From positions 124,001-188,000 of the forward strand of contig JAQGBZ010000018.1 of the NCBI GenBank assembly GCA_034687125.1: a DNA stretch of 64,000 nucleotides, read 5' to 3'. This stretch comes from Neelides folsomi. Taxonomy: Eukaryota > Arthropoda > Collembola > Neelipleona > Neelidae. The position numbers and the translations under genes were made by a program. How positions within the stretch are numbered: position 1 is the stretch's first letter; every line of letters starts with the position of its first letter. The notes beneath the pieces are model-generated. The model was not told the DNA's origin and did no database searches. It worked only from the letters and a program-made list of their open reading frames with translations. Below, in pieces: positions 62,853 to 64,000 of the stretch.

Positions 62853-63869
62853 ATGGATATCACAACAATATTCAAATCAAGTTTGGAATTCGTCGAAAAG
62901 AAAAACAAGACTATTGGATCCATTGAATGTGATGACACGTCGAGTCCTTATCCGCTAAATAAACCTACCGGTAAAACAAAGCTATTCGGAAAGAAGAAGA
63001 CGGATTATCATGAAAAATCAAAAGAGCTCTTAAATACGATTTCCTCATTGAGGGACTTCCTTCAAGAAACTCGGACCCCGTACCTTAATTTGAAGCCGAG
63101 CGGAATGAGCATCGTCTTCTTCTCACCTTCGCATAAAAAGGACCAAGGAGAAATGTCAGATCTTGAAAGAGACCAAATTGATAAAGATGTTCAGAAGATC
63201 ATTCAGAATTGTCAAAAGGGTATATTTGAATTTGAAAAGGCAATAGAAATGAGCGAAAATGTTCGAAATAATCCTCAGCTCTCTCTCCATTTAGAGAATG
63301 TGATATCTTCGCTCATTGATTATTTAAAAATGGTTTGTTCGATCCATTCGGAAATGAGAGCTATTAGAGTTAAAAGAACTCTTGATTTCCAAGCCATGTC
63401 TCGTATAAATCACAAAAAACCTGACGTATCTAAATCCAAATATGAGAGAACGGAAGAATTGAAAAATAAGATAAGAAGTACAACGGATTTTGCTGCCATA
63501 GATGAAACTCCGGTTTTGAATCAATCAGTTGATGAGCAACTCTCACCTGAAGAGCTTCAAATCTTTGAAGAAGAGAATGCCATGCTCCTTCAAGAATTGA
63601 ATACCATAGCTGATGAAGTTGACCAAATCCAATCCTCTGTGGTTCAAATAGCTCAACTTCAAGAGATCTTTACGGAGAAAGTCCTGGAGCAAGAAAAGGA
63701 CATCGATAAAGTAGCAACAATGATTGTTGGAACGACGGAGAATATCAAAGGCGGAAATGAACAGATCCGACAGGCTATTCAGAAAAATGCTGATTTTCGG
63801 GTGTGGTTGCTATTTTTCATATTTGTCATGTCTCTTTCCTTACTATTCCTTGATTGGTACAACGACTAA
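62853..63869 (+). CDS. STX18: Syntaxin-18, ER t-SNARE
   Basis: This is one uninterrupted coding exon of 338 residues (human STX18 has 335). The start is the ATG at 62853, because the protein then begins MDITTIFKSS like the family; the DNA just upstream is a splice-acceptor-like tract. The syntaxin-18 N-terminal domain includes LRDFLQETR and ERDQIDKDVQKI (about residues 110-122), then RAIRVKR (about 177). The Qa-SNARE helix spans about 240-305 (SPEELQIFEEENAML onward; LQEIFTEKVLEQEKDIDKV). A single C-terminal membrane anchor (about 317-333, VWLLFFIFVMSLSLLFL) leaves a short luminal tail. With USE1, SEC20 and SEC22B it forms the ER SNARE complex that fuses COPI vesicles. Confidence 0.97.
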   Translation: MDITTIFKSSLEFVEKKNKTIGSIECDDTSSPYPLNKPTGKTKLFGKKKTDYHEKSKELLNTISSLRDFLQETRTPYLNLKPSGMSIVFFSPSHKKDQGEMSDLERDQIDKDVQKIIQNCQKGIFEFEKAIEMSENVRNNPQLSLHLENVISSLIDYLKMVCSIHSEMRAIRVKRTLDFQAMSRINHKKPDVSKSKYERTEELKNKIRSTTDFAAIDETPVLNQSVDEQLSPEELQIFEEENAMLLQELNTIADEVDQIQSSVVQIAQLQEIFTEKVLEQEKDIDKVATMIVGTTENIKGGNEQIRQAIQKNADFRVWLLFFIFVMSLSLLFLDWYND

Positions 63870-63896
63870 ATTTCTGAAGCGCATTAATACTTATGA

Positions 63897-63902
63897 AATA
63901 AA
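63897..63902 (+). terminator. STX18 poly(A) signal
   Basis: AATAAA lies 28 bp after the STX18 stop codon. Confidence 0.65.
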
Positions 63903-64000
63903 AGTTATTCCAGATTTTTATTCCTATTGCTGATCTTTTTTATTTATATAACATACATGCGATTATTCAATCTTATCAATAAAACCATAAATTCTTAAAA

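Noticed and set aside
1-64000. CRISPR arrays, prokaryotic operons, phage or defence systems
   Set aside because: Genes are intron-split with animal orthologues and poly(A) signals; no regularly spaced repeats or prokaryotic gene layout are present.

Overview
This is eukaryotic nuclear DNA. It is AT-rich, with intron-split genes, short GT-AG introns of mostly 50-600 bp, AATAAA polyadenylation signals, a metazoan-type 5S rRNA gene and DNA transposon remnants. The proteins resemble animal orthologues. Codon usage and the general texture suggest an arthropod, and I suspect a crustacean such as a caligid copepod. The species is a guess; the animal assignment is firm.

Layout. Positions 1 to about 46.6 kb are gene-poor. 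G+C-richer, purine/pyrimidine-skewed islands alternate with very AT-rich stretches. The islands carry long overlapping ORFs on both strands that look like chance. The best exceptions are an exon pair with a stop codon and poly(A) signal at 34,757-35,186 (probable 3' end of an unidentified + strand gene), a weaker set of phase-compatible exon candidates at 8.1-13.6 kb, and a 1.18-kb DNA transposon with terminal inverted repeats and a 6-bp target duplication at 38,859-40,051.

From 46.6 kb to the right edge the DNA is a compact cluster of six protein genes. In order these are TBC1D15 (+, Rab GTPase-activating protein), ACOX3 (-, peroxisomal acyl-CoA oxidase), a prolyl 4-hydroxylase alpha subunit (-), ACADM (-, mitochondrial medium-chain acyl-CoA dehydrogenase), COPE (-, epsilon-COP) and STX18 (+, ER t-SNARE). 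A single 5S rRNA gene (+) lies between ACADM and COPE. For each multi-exon gene I rebuilt every coding exon by hand; all phases close and protein lengths match the human orthologues to within about 11 residues. TBC1D15 and ACOX3 are convergent, with a 448-bp Tc1-type miniature element between them. COPE and STX18 are divergent across about 620 bp.

Function. ACOX3 and ACADM perform analogous first steps of peroxisomal and mitochondrial beta-oxidation. COPE and STX18 act in the same step, Golgi-to-ER retrograde traffic: one in the COPI coat, the other in the ER SNARE complex that receives COPI vesicles. P4HA acts in the ER lumen on collagen. No new defence or mobile system of the prokaryotic kind is present; the most novel items are the two transposon families and the unidentified gene end.
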